From Sambucus nigra (Eukaryota > Streptophyta > Magnoliopsida > Dipsacales > Adoxaceae), in the NCBI GenBank assembly GCA_949130495.1, contig OX422209.1:700591257-700655256 (forward strand): 64,000 nucleotides of DNA. Reading direction: 5' to 3'. The notes below the pieces were generated by a model. It was not told the DNA's origin. It saw only the letters and a program-made list of their open reading frames with translations, and ran no database searches. Positions within the stretch are counted from its first letter, which is position 1; each line of letters opens with the position of its first letter. Position numbers and translations under genes: made by a program. Of the stretch, positions 1-11,988 are shown piece by piece.

Positions 1-1839
1 TGGGACTTGGACTTGGAAGAAGCCCCGCTCTTTGCTTTCTGGCCGGAAGATTCATCGATAGAAACTTTGGTCGAAGGGGCAGCTTTCTTAGAGGCTGCAA
101 CACTTTTGGGTTTGGGCGTGGTAGTAGGGATCATGGAACAAAGGGCAGGAAGCTCAATGGGATATACCTTTGGGGTTTTACTCAGAGGGAACTCAATCCC
201 AAGGACGGAGTTGCCCTTTAAACCCAGCTCCAACGCAAAAAAGGAAAAAATTGGAGGGTACACTGGATCCCCTTCGATGAACTCTGTAATATCAGCCAAT
301 TGTTTCAGCCAGTATCGTGTAGCAAATAGAGGGGACACGTTCCCTTACCTTTTGTTGTTGGGAATGGTGACTCGCCCAGCCATTGCAGAACTTATTCCCC
401 ATGCAGTAGTAGAAGAAAATAGGGAGCAGGCCTTGCTAAAGGAAATCGTGGGGTTTGATGATTGAAAAACTGGGCGAGGAGCCCCCTGATCAAAACCAAA
501 TTGGCGGTTGCATCGGTTGGGATTGTAGTACTCGCTGGTATATCCCCATTCGGTATAGGAAGGCAGATACCCGGGGGAGAACAGAATGACCACGACCAGC
601 GAAGGATCTTCAATATCTATGCCTACCTCCACTACCTGGCTTCTTGCTGAAAAAAGTCACAGTTGTGAAAAAGACGTCCTCTTCGTAGGGCCTCATAACG
701 AAGCCCTCAAAACGATCAATCACAGAGATCAACTCCTTTCGACTCAGTTTCTTATAATAAAGATAGGAGCATGGGGGCAGAATTCTTTCCCCAGAAAGGG
801 GGCGATTGGTCTTGGCCGCTACGGCAGGGAAACGAACATAGAGGAAGCTCATCAGAAGGACACAGTTGACAAAATTTGCCAAGTTATAATGACCAAGAGA
901 TCATTCCATGTCTAAGAAGGTCCTATCGAGCCATGTATAAAGAGATCCCAAGGCGATTTCAGCTAGGGAAAGCTTGGTACCCCGGGCCAAACCAAGGGAT
1001 ATATTGATAAGGTCCCTTCGGGACTGATCGTTGGGTTTTCCCGGTAGAAGGAAACGGGAAAGAATGACAAGGATATAAGCAGGAAGTTCCAGCGATGTAC
1101 CTTGACCAGAGGCACCTCTAGAAGAACTACCTTCAGTAGAATCCTTGAAGAAATAATTGATAAGTGGGGAGAAAGTGGCCTTGTTTGATGAACCGGTGCA
1201 GCTTCTGCATATTCAGTCCAGCTCCAAACGGTTAGCAGTCTCCTGGGCATCTAGAGCCTTATCAGTACAAGGCTCGTGGCCTATTGCTTCAAGGCCCAGG
1301 AGCTCACACACGTCTTCCAACGTCATGGTGAACTCACCCCACGCAGCGATGAATGTATGGGTAGTAACATTCCAGCGAGACACCAGAATAGTAAGGGAAA
1401 CGTTATTCTTAGAGAGAGTGAACTCACCAAATCACTTAGCCCGTTGCAGCCCAATCTTGGTGAGCGTTTCAGCATAGGAGCTCTGTATATGGGAGTTCCA
1501 CGCAGCAAACTGAGCAGGAGAACCCCCGGGCGCTTCAAACTCAATGTGGGACCAAGGGAAGTCCCCTCGCTCCAAATAAAATCGGAGAGTCCCCTCGGGA
1601 GGAAGAAAGCCCCACTCAGTAGAAGCTTCGTCTTCATCACCCAACAATAGATGGTCAAACTTAGAAGACAAATGGACCATCTTACATTCACCAAAAAAAT
1701 CATCACCTTGTCCAAAAATAGGTGATCGACGGTAAAACCTCAGTTGTTCCTGGTGGACAGCATCTGGGGTGGTGTCAATGGTAGAGGCAGCAGGCGGAGC
1801 ACTGGCGGCAGATATGGTGGGGTTGCTTAAGGACGCCAT
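1..1839 (-). pseudogene. plant mobile domain (PMD) protein, decayed, C-terminus beyond window edge
   Basis: Read on the minus strand from ATG at 1839 (MASLSNPTIS), a nearly continuous frame has the order of a PMD protein: a low-complexity N-terminus, then FTMTLEDVCELLGLEAIG (about 1335-1270), which matches the family's treatment of rule-like 'TLEDV' segments. Then come a Ser-rich linker, SRFLLPGKPND, LARGTKLSLAEIALGSLYTW (about 1000-930), and near the C-terminal part a YNPNRCNRQFGFDQGAP block (about 520-470). Three in-frame TGA codons (about 1432, 1216, 903), a frameshift near 645-650 and a TAA at about 343-345 break it. The frame then runs on to base 1 (TRYWLKQLADITEF, then a Lys/Ser-rich tail). 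PMD proteins are found as host genes and inside transposons; no function is inferred for this copy. The plus-strand open frame at 7-465 is its shadow. No terminal repeats were found, so a host-gene origin is not excluded. Confidence 0.75.
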
Positions 1840-3790
1840 GGCAGATATCGATAAAATAACCGAAAAGCTTCAAGCAAGAAAGGTTTGAGAACGAGAATAG
1901 AGGAGCACAACCACAAGTGGTGGTGTAGAAGATCAGAAGGGAAGGTAGGTAATGACTCAGAAATAATGGAGTTCTCATTGACTTTTTCTCCCTAAAGTAA
2001 ATGGAAGCTTGAAGAAGATGAAGGCAAAGTAAGAGAAAAGAAGGGTTTAATGTTTGGATATGTCCGTTTGAAATTTATGAGTTAGGAGTTTAGATTTTCC
2101 CACCATCGCACGTGCGCGGCCTCCTATAATCATTTCAAATGAACACGTGGCACTTCGGGAAGTACTTTGGCAGTTGAAAAGACAACACCACGTCATTAAT
2201 GAAGTGACGCATAGGGAACAGAAAGCGTTGCCTTCTTGAACAAGTTTGAGTTTTGGCGCCAGAAGCTTTTGTTAGGCATATCCAATAAACTTCTAACGAA
2301 GAAGATCCCCCAACAATTCAACAAAGCTACGACGCCCTCTCGCCACATGTCCAAATGTTTTTTGAACATAGCGAAGCACTACGGGGGAGAATTTCATTTA
2401 GCAAGAGTCCAAACGAGTATTTGAGAAGGTTAGTAGGCTTTTCGGGCGAGTTTCAAATATTAAAGCTAGAAAAATTGAGGATTAGCACGAGGAAAAAGTG
2501 GTGATGTCCCTTCGCCCAAGCCCTAATCAGAATGGCGGTTCGGCTTAGGTACATCGGGGAGAATTTTACTTTTTCCAGGAGATTATATCATTGCGGTTCT
2601 AATATGGGAAAGAAGGACATATTTTTTTTTCATGAAGAGAAGGTTCATCGGATCTAGAAGTTTCGTGCAAACATTTCTTGTTCCAAAAAATCTCTCCACG
2701 AAGGGGCAAATGTAGAGGGGGCTTGGAGGTAATCTAGAGATTAGGGATAATCCACCCATTGGCAACAATGTTTGGGATTAAGACAGAGTGGCAGCTTGGC
2801 GTGGCAACTCATACTTTAGCTTGTTGGCTACTTAGTCATATTATATCTTTGTTTATATTGGCTATGAGCTATAACGATTGTAATGATGTAACGAGAATAA
2901 TGTATTTGTGTGAGATCGAACGATATTCGTGAGAGACCAGGCTTGGCAGGGCTTGGGAGAGCTTTCATGCTCTATCGAACGACCTCACCATGGGAACTTT
3001 AGAGGGACTTGGGTTTGGAGGATTGAGAAGTGAGTCACCATTGGGGCTTGTCCTGACCATCTTAGATACACCTGGTAAAATACCGAAGGACCTTAACCGT
3101 GGAACCTCGTGCGGAGCAGCTTGGAGTTCCATCGGGCGTTAGGCTGTGAACCAAGCAACCCTCCACTTAATGTCACATCTATTGTAGGTGATGTCACTAG
3201 ATAGCTAAGCAATGTCAGACCTGCACTTGAGTAAACCACCGTGATATTTGAGGTTGTCAGGCAGTTGGTGAACCACCTCCGCGACAACAGCCCCCTGACA
3301 CACAGTGGTTGGGCAAAAGGCATGTCTTGGCATTTAATGTTTATGACGTGGAGATTACTAGCGCATCAGGCATTTAATGTTGTGACATAAAGTATGAGGG
3401 ATGCTTTTCATAGTCTTAAATGATTGAGTTGCCTCGGGGGTGGTGTGGGGGGGCTATTTAAGGACCCCAACCACCTTTGAGGAGAGGATGATACTTTGAG
3501 AGTTTAGAAGTTGTTACTAGAGAGAATAGACATTCAGAGAGAGTTATTGCAAATCAGAGGGTTTACTCACTCACCATTGTTATTTATTACGAAGCTTTTA
3601 ATACCTGACAGAGATTCTTGAGGGTGTTTGGTGTGTTTATACCTACCTACCGAGGTGTATCTAGGGTGCTTGCTTCTCTCTCCCTCTATCCAAGCTACTT
3701 CTAAGTTCCACTACCACTTTCTGAGTTATACACGAGAGCTTTTGTGAGTTTAAACTGAGTTTATCTTCATTAAGTTTATGTTCGCATGCC
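1840..3790. other. no gene recognised; upstream of PMD relic, LTR-like promoter segment
   Basis: 1840-2060 is the AT-rich leader of the minus-strand PMD relic. 2100-2220 holds CACGTG-type words (CGCACGTGCG, ACACGTGGCA) that resemble plant G-box elements. Around 3440-3600 a GGGCTATTTAAGG word is followed by GA-rich, repeat-like sequence reminiscent of the promoter and R region of a retrotransposon LTR. I could not find a partner copy or ends. Nothing here translates into a recognisable protein. Confidence 0.35.
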
Positions 3791-4583
3791 CTATCATTAA
3801 TCCAAAGCTTTGGCCAATTAGCTTATCATTACCATACTCAAACAGGGGTTACGCCTCCATCTATAATCTAAATTACCCTCTTACACTCTATTCATACTGA
3901 TACCAGGACTAGGCGACTCTGCATGCCTTAAGTCGTAATAGAATTATCGGCTCTCAATTATATTCTTGTATATGTATAATGACCAAAGTACGAAACCCAT
4001 GTACTATCAACCAAACTTCTCTCCAACTCCCGATGTTTCCTAGTTTCATGCGTGGGATGTCTCGCAAAGCGAAATCCAAACAAGAACCCCCTCAATACAC
4101 TACTATTAAATATAGTCAGTTTTCGAGATCCGTAAGTCCCTCAGTCCATAATATGTACCATCCCACAATCTCTGTATTTTAAAAAATCTACTTATGTCTC
4201 TTAGAAATACCATGAAACGTGGTGCTCTCACTATCTCAAGTTCTTGGTAAGTTATATCTCTTTGTTTGATAAAGAACACAATGTATCCCGAGTCACATCG
4301 GTAAATAAATCCCTATGCACCGGGATCACATATACCTAGACAACACACTCAGTGAAGTCTATGATACCATGAAAATTTTCATATATATATACATATATAT
4401 AGGCCCAACCTTATTTCAGGTGGCACCACACAAAAGTAATATTACTCACCCAGAGTATCGATCACGATAGTCTTATCACGCAATCTACTATCGTTGAAAC
4501 ATTTGGTAATTATCACTACACATTACCATAATAAACTCTACTTTGCTAACTCAATGTATTAGTAAATTATAACGATAAAATAT
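3791..4583. other. AT-rich target sequence left of the CACTA element
   Basis: No coding signal is seen. The stretch is continuous, across the CACTA insertion, with 14835 onward: TAT at 4581-4583 is repeated at 14835-14837. It is therefore probably the degraded interior of the minus-strand gypsy element whose LTR is at 16556-19005. The matching second LTR of that element was not found. Confidence 0.4.
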
Positions 4584-4735
4584 CACTACACCAAAAACAA
4601 CAATTCGGCACACCCTGATATTAAAAATTTGGCACAGTTTTAAACTGTGCCAAATTCTGGCACAGTTTAATAACAATCTGGCACACTTTAAAACAGTGCC
4701 AAAATTTGCCATTGTTTTTAAGTGTGCCAAAATTG
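4584..4735 (+). repeat. CACTA left terminus and subterminal palindromic repeats
   Basis: After the 20-bp terminal inverted repeat come repeated words of the type TTGGCACAGTTTTAAACTG and GTGCCAAA in both orientations. Each is a near-palindrome built on GGCAC and GTGCC. In CACTA elements subterminal repeats are transposase-binding sites; that role is inferred here. Confidence 0.85.
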
Positions 4736-5581
4736 AGTACACTTTAGTAAATATAAAAGGCTCTAAAAAAAATTACACTTACTCACTTTGAGTCTCCCGC
4801 TCACTCATCCCTCCCACTTTGGAGACTCCCGCTCGACACTTTCTCTCTTACGTTTTGGTCACTTTGGAGTCTCCGGTCTGCCGTTCGTCACGTTCGTCCC
4901 TTTAGGTCTTGTAGATCTAAGTTTGTTTTATGGGTTTTGTTTGCAAATCTTAGATATGTGTTTCCCAAATTTCGCAGGTATGGTATCTTTTTCTCAATAT
5001 TTATTGAGATGTATTACCTTTTAGGTTCTCAATGTTTAGTGTTTTGATTGTTGATTAAAAAAATGTGGAATTTAATTTTGGTTTTAAATCCCTCTAACTT
5101 CTGTACTATTTTTTCATTCATTTTTCTTCTCAGGTCCTGGAAGGTGCTTGAAACGTATTATGGTAGAAGAGATATGTATGATTCTATTTTGATATATACA
5201 GTGAGCATAAACACTTTTTATTCTCTATTTTTTTTTGTTTAAGTAGGAATTTTATTTTTATGATTATCCAGTTGAACTTTCTAAGATTTTATTTCTGTAT
5301 ATACCACTTTCATTATTATGTTTTGAACCACTTCCATGTTACTTCTTGCCACTCTTAATGTTATCATAAGTTAACTATTGAAAGGTATATGTTTTTAGCA
5401 TTGTTTTCTGTTATTTCTATTACTTTGAAAAGGCCCTGTTCATATAAGTAAAGAACACAGTATTGTGGCTTAATTATATGTATGAAATTTTGGTCAAAAT
5501 TATAATTTTATTTATGTTTTGTAATTTTGGGTTTTGTTTTGAAATTAATAGTTGTTTTGTGCTTTTTTTGCAGATCCAATC
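4736..5581. other. CACTA interior, no gene recognised
   Basis: 4770-4910 is CT-rich with three variants of CTTTGGAGTCTCCCGCTC, followed by a TTCGCAG|GTATGG word at about 4970-4983. It then becomes T-rich with splice-like TTTTTTTGCAG at 5563-5573. It may be the leader of a captured transcript, but I recognise no protein. Confidence 0.4.
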
Positions 5582-8561
5582 TGTAATACCCCGTATTTTT
5601 ATGCTATATTAATTTGGGGGTTTTATTAAATTTAATGAGAGTGAAATATTTAATAAGAATCCGGAAATTAATTATGTTATAATTATTAACGTGACGAGAG
5701 TTAGTAATTATATAAAATTGTCGAATATTACTAATGAGCATAGTAATATATGATATGGGTTATATTATAAGTCACGAGTGAATGAAATAACAATTTTGAG
5801 AATTTTAGTCGGGACGCGCCCGTGTCGCGTCGGGACTAATTATTGAGTTATAAAAGTGAATATTTTATAAGTTATTCGTATGGTCGTTTTGAGTGCGCCA
5901 ACGCGTCCGGAAGGGTTGAGATAGTCAGAAAAGTGTACCCGGGGGTTTGGTTCGGGTCTCGGGGTGTTTTTAGACTTAATTAGTGACCCGGGAGGGCATT
6001 TTGGTCATTTTACAAAATAGGGTAATTAAACCCACGAATTTCAGCCATCCTTAGTAGCCATTTAAGTCAGCCTTTTAGGGTTAGAACATTCAGAACCCTA
6101 GAACGGCCATTGGAGTAGAGAGGAGAGAGCTCTCAAGGAGGATTCAAGGCCAAAACACCACCATTTGCACCACCGTCACCACCAACGCGTAGATCGCGAG
6201 GAGGAGAACGCAACCACACCAATATCAACAGGAAACCAGACCTCTGAAATCCAAGGCAAGTGTTTAACTTGCGTATTTTCGTTGGTGCAATATTCATATT
6301 AGTGTAGGAATGATTAGGAGTGTAATCAATGGAAGAAAACCCCAAATTTTGATAGGAATTTGCATGTAGAAAACATTATAACCATATTCTGGAAATAGTA
6401 TGTGAAGTAGATGATTAACCCACGAATTTTTGATGTTATGTTAGAAGGAAATTCTGGAGAAAACTGATTAGAACAAAAGTTAAGAAAACATTAGGGTTCT
6501 TGATGTTTAAATGAGATTTTGGGTTGTTTAATCATGTTTAATGATGGATATATGCATGCTTAACATTAAAAACATCTGGAAATATGTGATTATGTTTGTA
6601 GTAGGAGTTTTGGGACGATTAGTGTTGGAAAATATTGATTTGGGTGAAGAATTTTGGTAAAACCCGTAACTGCACTTCTGCAGGATTTCGCAGACCTGCT
6701 TGATCGATCGATCGAGCCTAGAGCTTCGATCGATCGAAGGTTCGATCGATCGAGCCCCAGACCTCGATCGATCGACCCTTCCTGGCAGACTCTTATTTCC
6801 CCTTGTTGAATTAATTGAACATGATTCATCGTGAAATAATTTTTGGGCTTTATGAATAAAATATTTTGGGATATAGGAGAGACCAGTAGGGCATATGATT
6901 AAGTGTTGAGAACTTTATTATGAGACGATAATTGTATCTTAGGGACAATTATTTATAGAACGAGGAAACTACGTAATTCAAGTGAGAGATTACGTCAAAT
7001 ACTTACGATAGTGAATAGACGTTTACCTACTGATTTTGCTACTTGGATGGATAGAATCCACGAGTGTCACGTAACTAGTGAGAAAACCCTTCGAGTTAAG
7101 GCTAGAGACGAAACCTTATACGTAATCATAATAATGGGAAATTAAGGATAAATGTTGTGACTATGGGTTACGAGAGGAACCTATATTTATATGATGAAAT
7201 GGGTATATTTATATGAATGTGTGTACATATATTATATACATGTGAAAAACGTACCCGCGCTACTTGCTATCCCTGAGGTTACCGCGCTGGGACGATCTTA
7301 TCCTGTGTTGCTTTATGGGGGATATTGATTCGTACCCTAGAAGATAGAGATCCTAGGTACGGGCTATCAGATTGATAGTCAGACTGTCCTAAGAGACGTG
7401 TGGGTATGTACTGACCTCTTGGACTTGGAATCTATGCTTCGCCTCAACGTTGTTTTGTATATGTTAATACAGTTCGAGAGTGATTCCGAACTTGTATTTC
7501 CCTTTGTGTGAGCGATACGGGGATTGGATAGCAGAGTATGCCCGCACCATAGTTTAGTTGGGGTGCTGTTATATATATATATATTATACGAGTAGTTAAT
7601 ATATATATGAGGTTATAAACTTTAAACTGTCTACTGTGATTTGATAAGTAGAACATGGTTGTTGACTCAAATTATTAAATACTTGTTTTGTGAAAGTATG
7701 AGAAGACACTGGGAAACTTTACAATTTAATGAAGCTAAAACGAGAGTAGTGCTACAAATTGAAAGTACCTTTTTAAAACATTGTCATCATTCGGTTTTGA
7801 AAACTTATGAGTAAGTTAAGATAAACTAAATTATGTGGGAATGTTAGTACGATAGGCGTGCACATTAGAAGAGAGGTGAGAATTTCTCAAGAGAGTGTCG
7901 AACTAATATGATTTGCATTGGCCTGTATCAATTTAAATACTTGCTTAACGTATTTTAAAATCAAACACACTTTCGGGCTCTGACCCGTTTCTTTTCCTCT
8001 CTCCCTCTCTCTTGTATATATATATGTATACTTTCAGGTGCTCAGCCACAGGGGCGTCTTGCTTAGGATCCCTTGAGAAGAACGAGCTGCAACTTAGGTG
8101 GGAGTTGCAGGTCACTTGAGTAGACGGCTTCTGTTATTGACTCCACTCCTATTATTCTCATTTATTTGGGCACGTGTCGCCCTTTTCATCATTTCATTTG
8201 TTGTTGAGATTTTGTATTTCATTTATTTCCAGTATTGTTCTATGGGATTTATTCAGGATGGATTTGTGGTTTTAGTTCCATTTGTTGTCACTCGATTGAC
8301 AATTGTATTATATTATTTGGTTTATTGTGGTGTGATTCTTTATTGTAGAAATGTTGTTTTAATTAAAATAAATCTTTTTCTTTAATTAAAATTTGGAAAG
8401 TTTTGTATGGAAAATGTTTTGACACTTAGCTTAATTATTTAGGGTGTTAAATCGGAAAATTATTTTTATCGACAGTGATGCTGAGAATGAACCAACTGTT
8501 TACCTTGATTTAATTTAATAAAGGAGTGATCGCCCGATATTTAATTAGGCGGGGTGTCACA
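5582..8561 (+). mobile_element. solo LTR of a Ty3/gypsy (Tekay-like) element inside the CACTA element
   Basis: It starts TGTAATACCCCG and ends GGGGTGTCACA. The 5-bp target duplication is perfect: CAATC at 5577-5581 and 8562-8566. It has no internal region, so it arose by LTR-LTR recombination. Its termini, the GCGTCCGGAAGGGT block (5906-5919) and the motif GTGCTCAGCCACAGGGGC (8038-8055) match the LTRs of the element at 30408-41179, but the rest is clearly diverged: a different subfamily. It also contains AAG|GCAAGTG at 6255/6256 and a cluster of TCGATCGATCGA words at about 6696-6780. Confidence 0.92.
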
Positions 8562-8942
8562 CAATCTAGCCCAGAATATTTGATTTCACTAATATATATT
8601 TTTCTCTTTCAGGTATACAATCCAAACCTAAATATTTGATTTCACAAGTATTTTCAAGATCTAAACACTTTCTATAAATTGTCAGGTGAAAATGTTAGTA
8701 TAATTGCAATTCCTAAGGTTGAACACTTTTTATACATTATGAGGATCTACTACTGTGATGTTTATCGTGTTCAAAATGTTAGTATAGTTACTAGTATTTT
8801 TTTTGTCATTTAACTATTGTTTGAGTTGGAAGAGTGTCAATGTATTATCATAGCATAAAAGGTTGGTAACCTTATTGATTGGTGATAATGTGTAAGAAGA
8901 TAGGATTCTAAGGGAGAGGATGATAACTACTTGTGTTATGTA

Positions 8943-9008
<66 letters not shown>

Positions 9009-9040
9009 GTGTGTGTGTGTGTGTGTCTGTGTGTGTAAGA
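8562..9040. other. CACTA interior with TA and TG microsatellites
   Basis: The first part is AT-rich with no gene. An uninterrupted (AT)n tract occupies about 8945-9006, followed by (TG)n with two interruptions to about 9036. The open frames across it on both strands are dipeptide artefacts. The captured CFIm68 exon begins immediately after the TG tract. Confidence 0.8.
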
Positions 9041-9592
9041 AGACGACTTGCTGGGGTGGTTCCTCATGTCAACCCTGCCTTTTTTGGTCGAGGAATGGCG
9101 ACTAATGGAATGGGAATGATGGGGACAACTGGCATAGAAGGGCATAAAACAGGAATGTAAGGTGACACGAGCATGGGTGGATGGGGTGGGGAAGAACACA
9201 GCCAGAGGACAATAAAGTCGAGTTATGGTGGTGAAGATGGTGGGTCCAAATATAGATATGGATAGGCGAGCCATGATAAAGGGGTAAGGTTGTCAAATGC
9301 CATTTCTCGGGAAAAGGAATGGGTTTCTGAGCGTGACTGGTCTGGGAACTCTGAGAAGAGGCATCGTGATGATAGGGACCGGTATGATAGGGAGCATAAA
9401 TACAGGGATGAAAAGGAAGGTCTTCGAGAGCATCGACAAAAAGAGCGGGACTTGGATTACGAGGATGACTTGGATCGGGGACATTCGTCTTCAAGATCTC
9501 GAAGCAAATCTCGATCGGTACCAGAAGAGGATTACACGTCTCGATCAAGGGATACTGGTTATGGGAAGCATAGGCGATTGCCATCAGATTGA
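9041..9592 (+). pseudogene. CPSF6: captured 3' coding fragment of CFIm68/CPSF6-like mRNA 3'-processing factor
   Basis: One plus-strand frame reads AGVVPHVNPAFFGRGMA, then NGMGMMG, SMGGWGGEEH, SSYGGEDGG, DWSGNSEKRHRDDRDR, an Arg/Asp/Glu-rich stretch, SSSRSRSKSRSVPEED and finally GKHRRLPSD followed by TGA. This is the C-terminal half of plant CFIm68, the large subunit of pre-mRNA cleavage factor Im: a Gly/Met-rich region followed by the RS/RD/RE-rich tail. The N-terminal RRM is absent. Two internal stops (TAA 9158-9160, TAG 9263-9265) kill it. The fragment starts right after a TG microsatellite, so the left capture junction lies there. The following kilobase may be the gene's 3' UTR. Identification rests on recognising the tail sequence; a source locus elsewhere in the genome is expected. 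Confidence 0.85.
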
Positions 9593-11292
9593 TGCATGTG
9601 GCCTCCGATTCATCTTTAAAAGGAATTTGGAAGAACTCAAGCTTAAGTATTATTGCTACTGATCTCTTCATCCAATTTCAAAAATGAAGCTATTGCCGTT
9701 CTTTCTTGCTTCTGGATTAAAAAAGTAAGTTCCAATCATTTGGTTTGCGGGAAGAAGAGAATTTCTCACTTTCATCCCACCCCCTACAATATGAAACACT
9801 TAATACGTGTCCTAAATACATTAGTAGCTACAGTACTATATCTTATGAATTTTCTTTTTGGGGTTGGACTATTATTACCCTGTTGCATGTTGTCGTATAG
9901 GTTTTATGTCTGTCCCTTTCGATCCTCTCTTTAGAGATGATTGCATCGTGGGCTCGGTCCCTTGAGATGGTTGAATCCTTTATACACTCGAGTTCTTTGT
10001 GGAAGGATTGAACTGTGTGAAATTGAGAGAACAATATTATGGAATCTTTAGTTTTTAGTGTCATTTTACTTCTAACCTTGGTTATATTATGTGTAAGGAT
10101 ATTCAAACCTGAAGGGTTTTTCGGTTATATATATGATCATTCATTAGTCACGGTCTCATCGGTTAGAGGTCAACTACTTGTGTTAAATCTGAGGAGTTGA
10201 AGTTGGTTTATTATTATATATCTATATTACAAATACTTATTATTCCGCTGTGTGATTTTGCTTCTTAAGACGTTTTACCTAGTAAATTCGAGCAATTCGC
10301 AACACCTTATCTATTTTCACACCAATATTGCACTCTCGCTGGCCTGGATATGTTTTCAATATGCTCGCAGTTTCAAATATATATTGATTTTTCAATGTTT
10401 TTATGCATTGATATTCTTTAGCCAATACATATGAAAAAGAAAATCAGGAAATGTCTATAACCAACAAATTCCACTTAAAATTCCTCATTGATAAAGCCTT
10501 CTTTAATCATTTCAGGCTTTAAAACATACTAGGAAAGGTTGAAGAAGTTGTCAGTGTCATGTTGGGTAGTAGGAAAACTTGACATTGGTGGATATAGGTG
10601 AAGCTTGTAAGAAGAATCAAGACAACAAAAATTGAATTTGTTTAATTTGTATTCAATTGTTTTTATTACTTGTCTATTTGTATGTTAAAATAATGTTTAC
10701 ATTAAAAATGATGCCTAAAATTTTTGGGTCATTTAAATAGCACAAGGTTCTTTGGAAGTTCAGTTCCTTTTGTTGTTTAAGTAATTAGATGTGTTAGAAT
10801 TCACCTTGCTTTTGTCTTTGTTCATACAAGTTATCTAAGTGACTTTAGCATTCATCCATAGATGGTTAATCAAGTTGGTTAAGGTTTTTCATCTGACTAT
10901 TTCAAACTCTTTTGTTTGCTTGTGAACTTGTAATATGTATGATACATATGGGGTATTATATGTTACTTGAGTGCATCTTGGTAATCTCTACATTTGGTAA
11001 CACTAGTCACTAGGATTGTTAGTATGGTTCAGAGACTTAATTTCAGACAATGTTTTTGCCCTAGAAATTTTTACTACGTATCAGTTTGGTTTTCAACAAT
11101 ACGCAAGAGCAAACTTATTAGAAGGACCAAAATTTGGAAAATCATGGAAATTATTAGATAGTAAGAATAAAGACAAATTGGAGACCGTTACTCATGAACT
11201 TAGAATTTAACAACTTTTGAGTTGTTTTCGCTTGTCTTGAATTTTGATCTCTTTAACTCCCCATTCCAGGTTATAGGGTTTTCTTTTTCAAT
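9593..11292. other. CACTA interior between captured fragments; probable 3' UTR and leader sequence
   Basis: 9593 to about 10640 follows the CFIm68 stop codon and is noncoding T-rich sequence consistent with a 3' UTR plus flank. About 10640-11210 has no recognisable product; the 64-codon frame at 11016-11210 matches nothing I know. 11225-11292 contains CCCCATTCCAG|GTTATAGG followed by a T-rich leader and the ATG at 11293, so part of the CNR8 5' UTR with a 3' splice site seems to have been captured. Confidence 0.5.
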
Positions 11293-11988
11293 ATGAAGAA
11301 TTCAGAGGATTTGATCCCTCTTTTAAAGAATGAAGCTAAAGTTTACGATGAAAAGAAAGGCACCGAGTTGGTGAAGCAGTTTTCTAGAGGTTCTCCTTAC
11401 GGATGGATAGCGGATGGGTTACCCATGCCCATGCCCCAAGGCGACATTATTGACAAACCAATGTCTCGCTCTCCTTGGGACTCCACCCTCTTTGCTTGTC
11501 TCAGTCATAATGATGACTTTTGCATCTCCGATCTTGAAGTTTGTCTTATTGGAAGTGTGGCTCCTTCTGTGCTTTATGGAAGCAATGTCGAAAGACTTGG
11601 ATCTGCTCAAGTCACTTTTAGAAATCACTGCTTGCTTTACACTAGTCTATACCTGATTGGTATTTCCTTTTTTGGTGGGAATTGCTTGGAACCTTGTTTT
11701 TCATTTCCTAGCCATACATCCATTCGCCAAAAGTTCAACCTAGAGAGGAGCTGCGAGGCACTTACCAAATCATGTGGATGCTATGGAAGCATAGTGGAGG
11801 ATGAGGTGCAACGTGAGCAATGAGAGTCAACTTGTGATTTTGCAACCCATATATTATGCCATACATGTGCCCTTTGCCAGGTAGGTCGTGAGCTCAGTCA
11901 CAGAATTCCTCACCCTGGGTTTAATGCCAACCCAGTGTTGGTTATGATCCCTCCTAGGGAGAAGATAATGGGCCTTGGTGGGGCCTAA
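11293..11988 (+). pseudogene. CNR8: captured CNR8-like PLAC8-family protein copy, one internal stop
   Basis: A 231-codon frame begins MKNSEDLIPLLKNE and continues SPYGWIADGLPMPMPQGD, SPWDSTLFACLSHNDDFC, SDLEVCLIGSVAPSVLYGSN, a GLY-like LYLIGISFFGGNCLEP segment, KSCGCYGSIVEDEVQRE, and, after a single TGA (11821-11823), TCDFATHILCHTCALCQVGR and PHPGFNANPVLVMIPP. This order and the CALCQ-GRE motif are those of the CNR8 branch of PLAC8/cell-number-regulator membrane proteins. Length is close to full length for the family. The only truncating lesion I see is the TGA where the family usually has a Cys-containing segment; CTG/GTG-type substitutions elsewhere are conservative. A splice-acceptor-like CCAG lies 26 bases upstream of the ATG. 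It is inside the CACTA element, so it is a transduplicated copy, not the parent gene. Whether the parent has introns in this interval, which would show DNA or RNA capture, cannot be judged here. Confidence 0.85.

Noticed and set aside
7..465. 152-codon plus-strand open frame at the left edge
   Set aside because: It is the antisense shadow of the PMD relic, whose minus-strand frame contains recognisable family text.
9293..9671. Long open frames antisense or out of frame to the CFIm68 fragment
   Set aside because: Repeat-rich RS/RD coding sequence leaves all frames open; only the plus frame ending at 9592 reads as a known protein.
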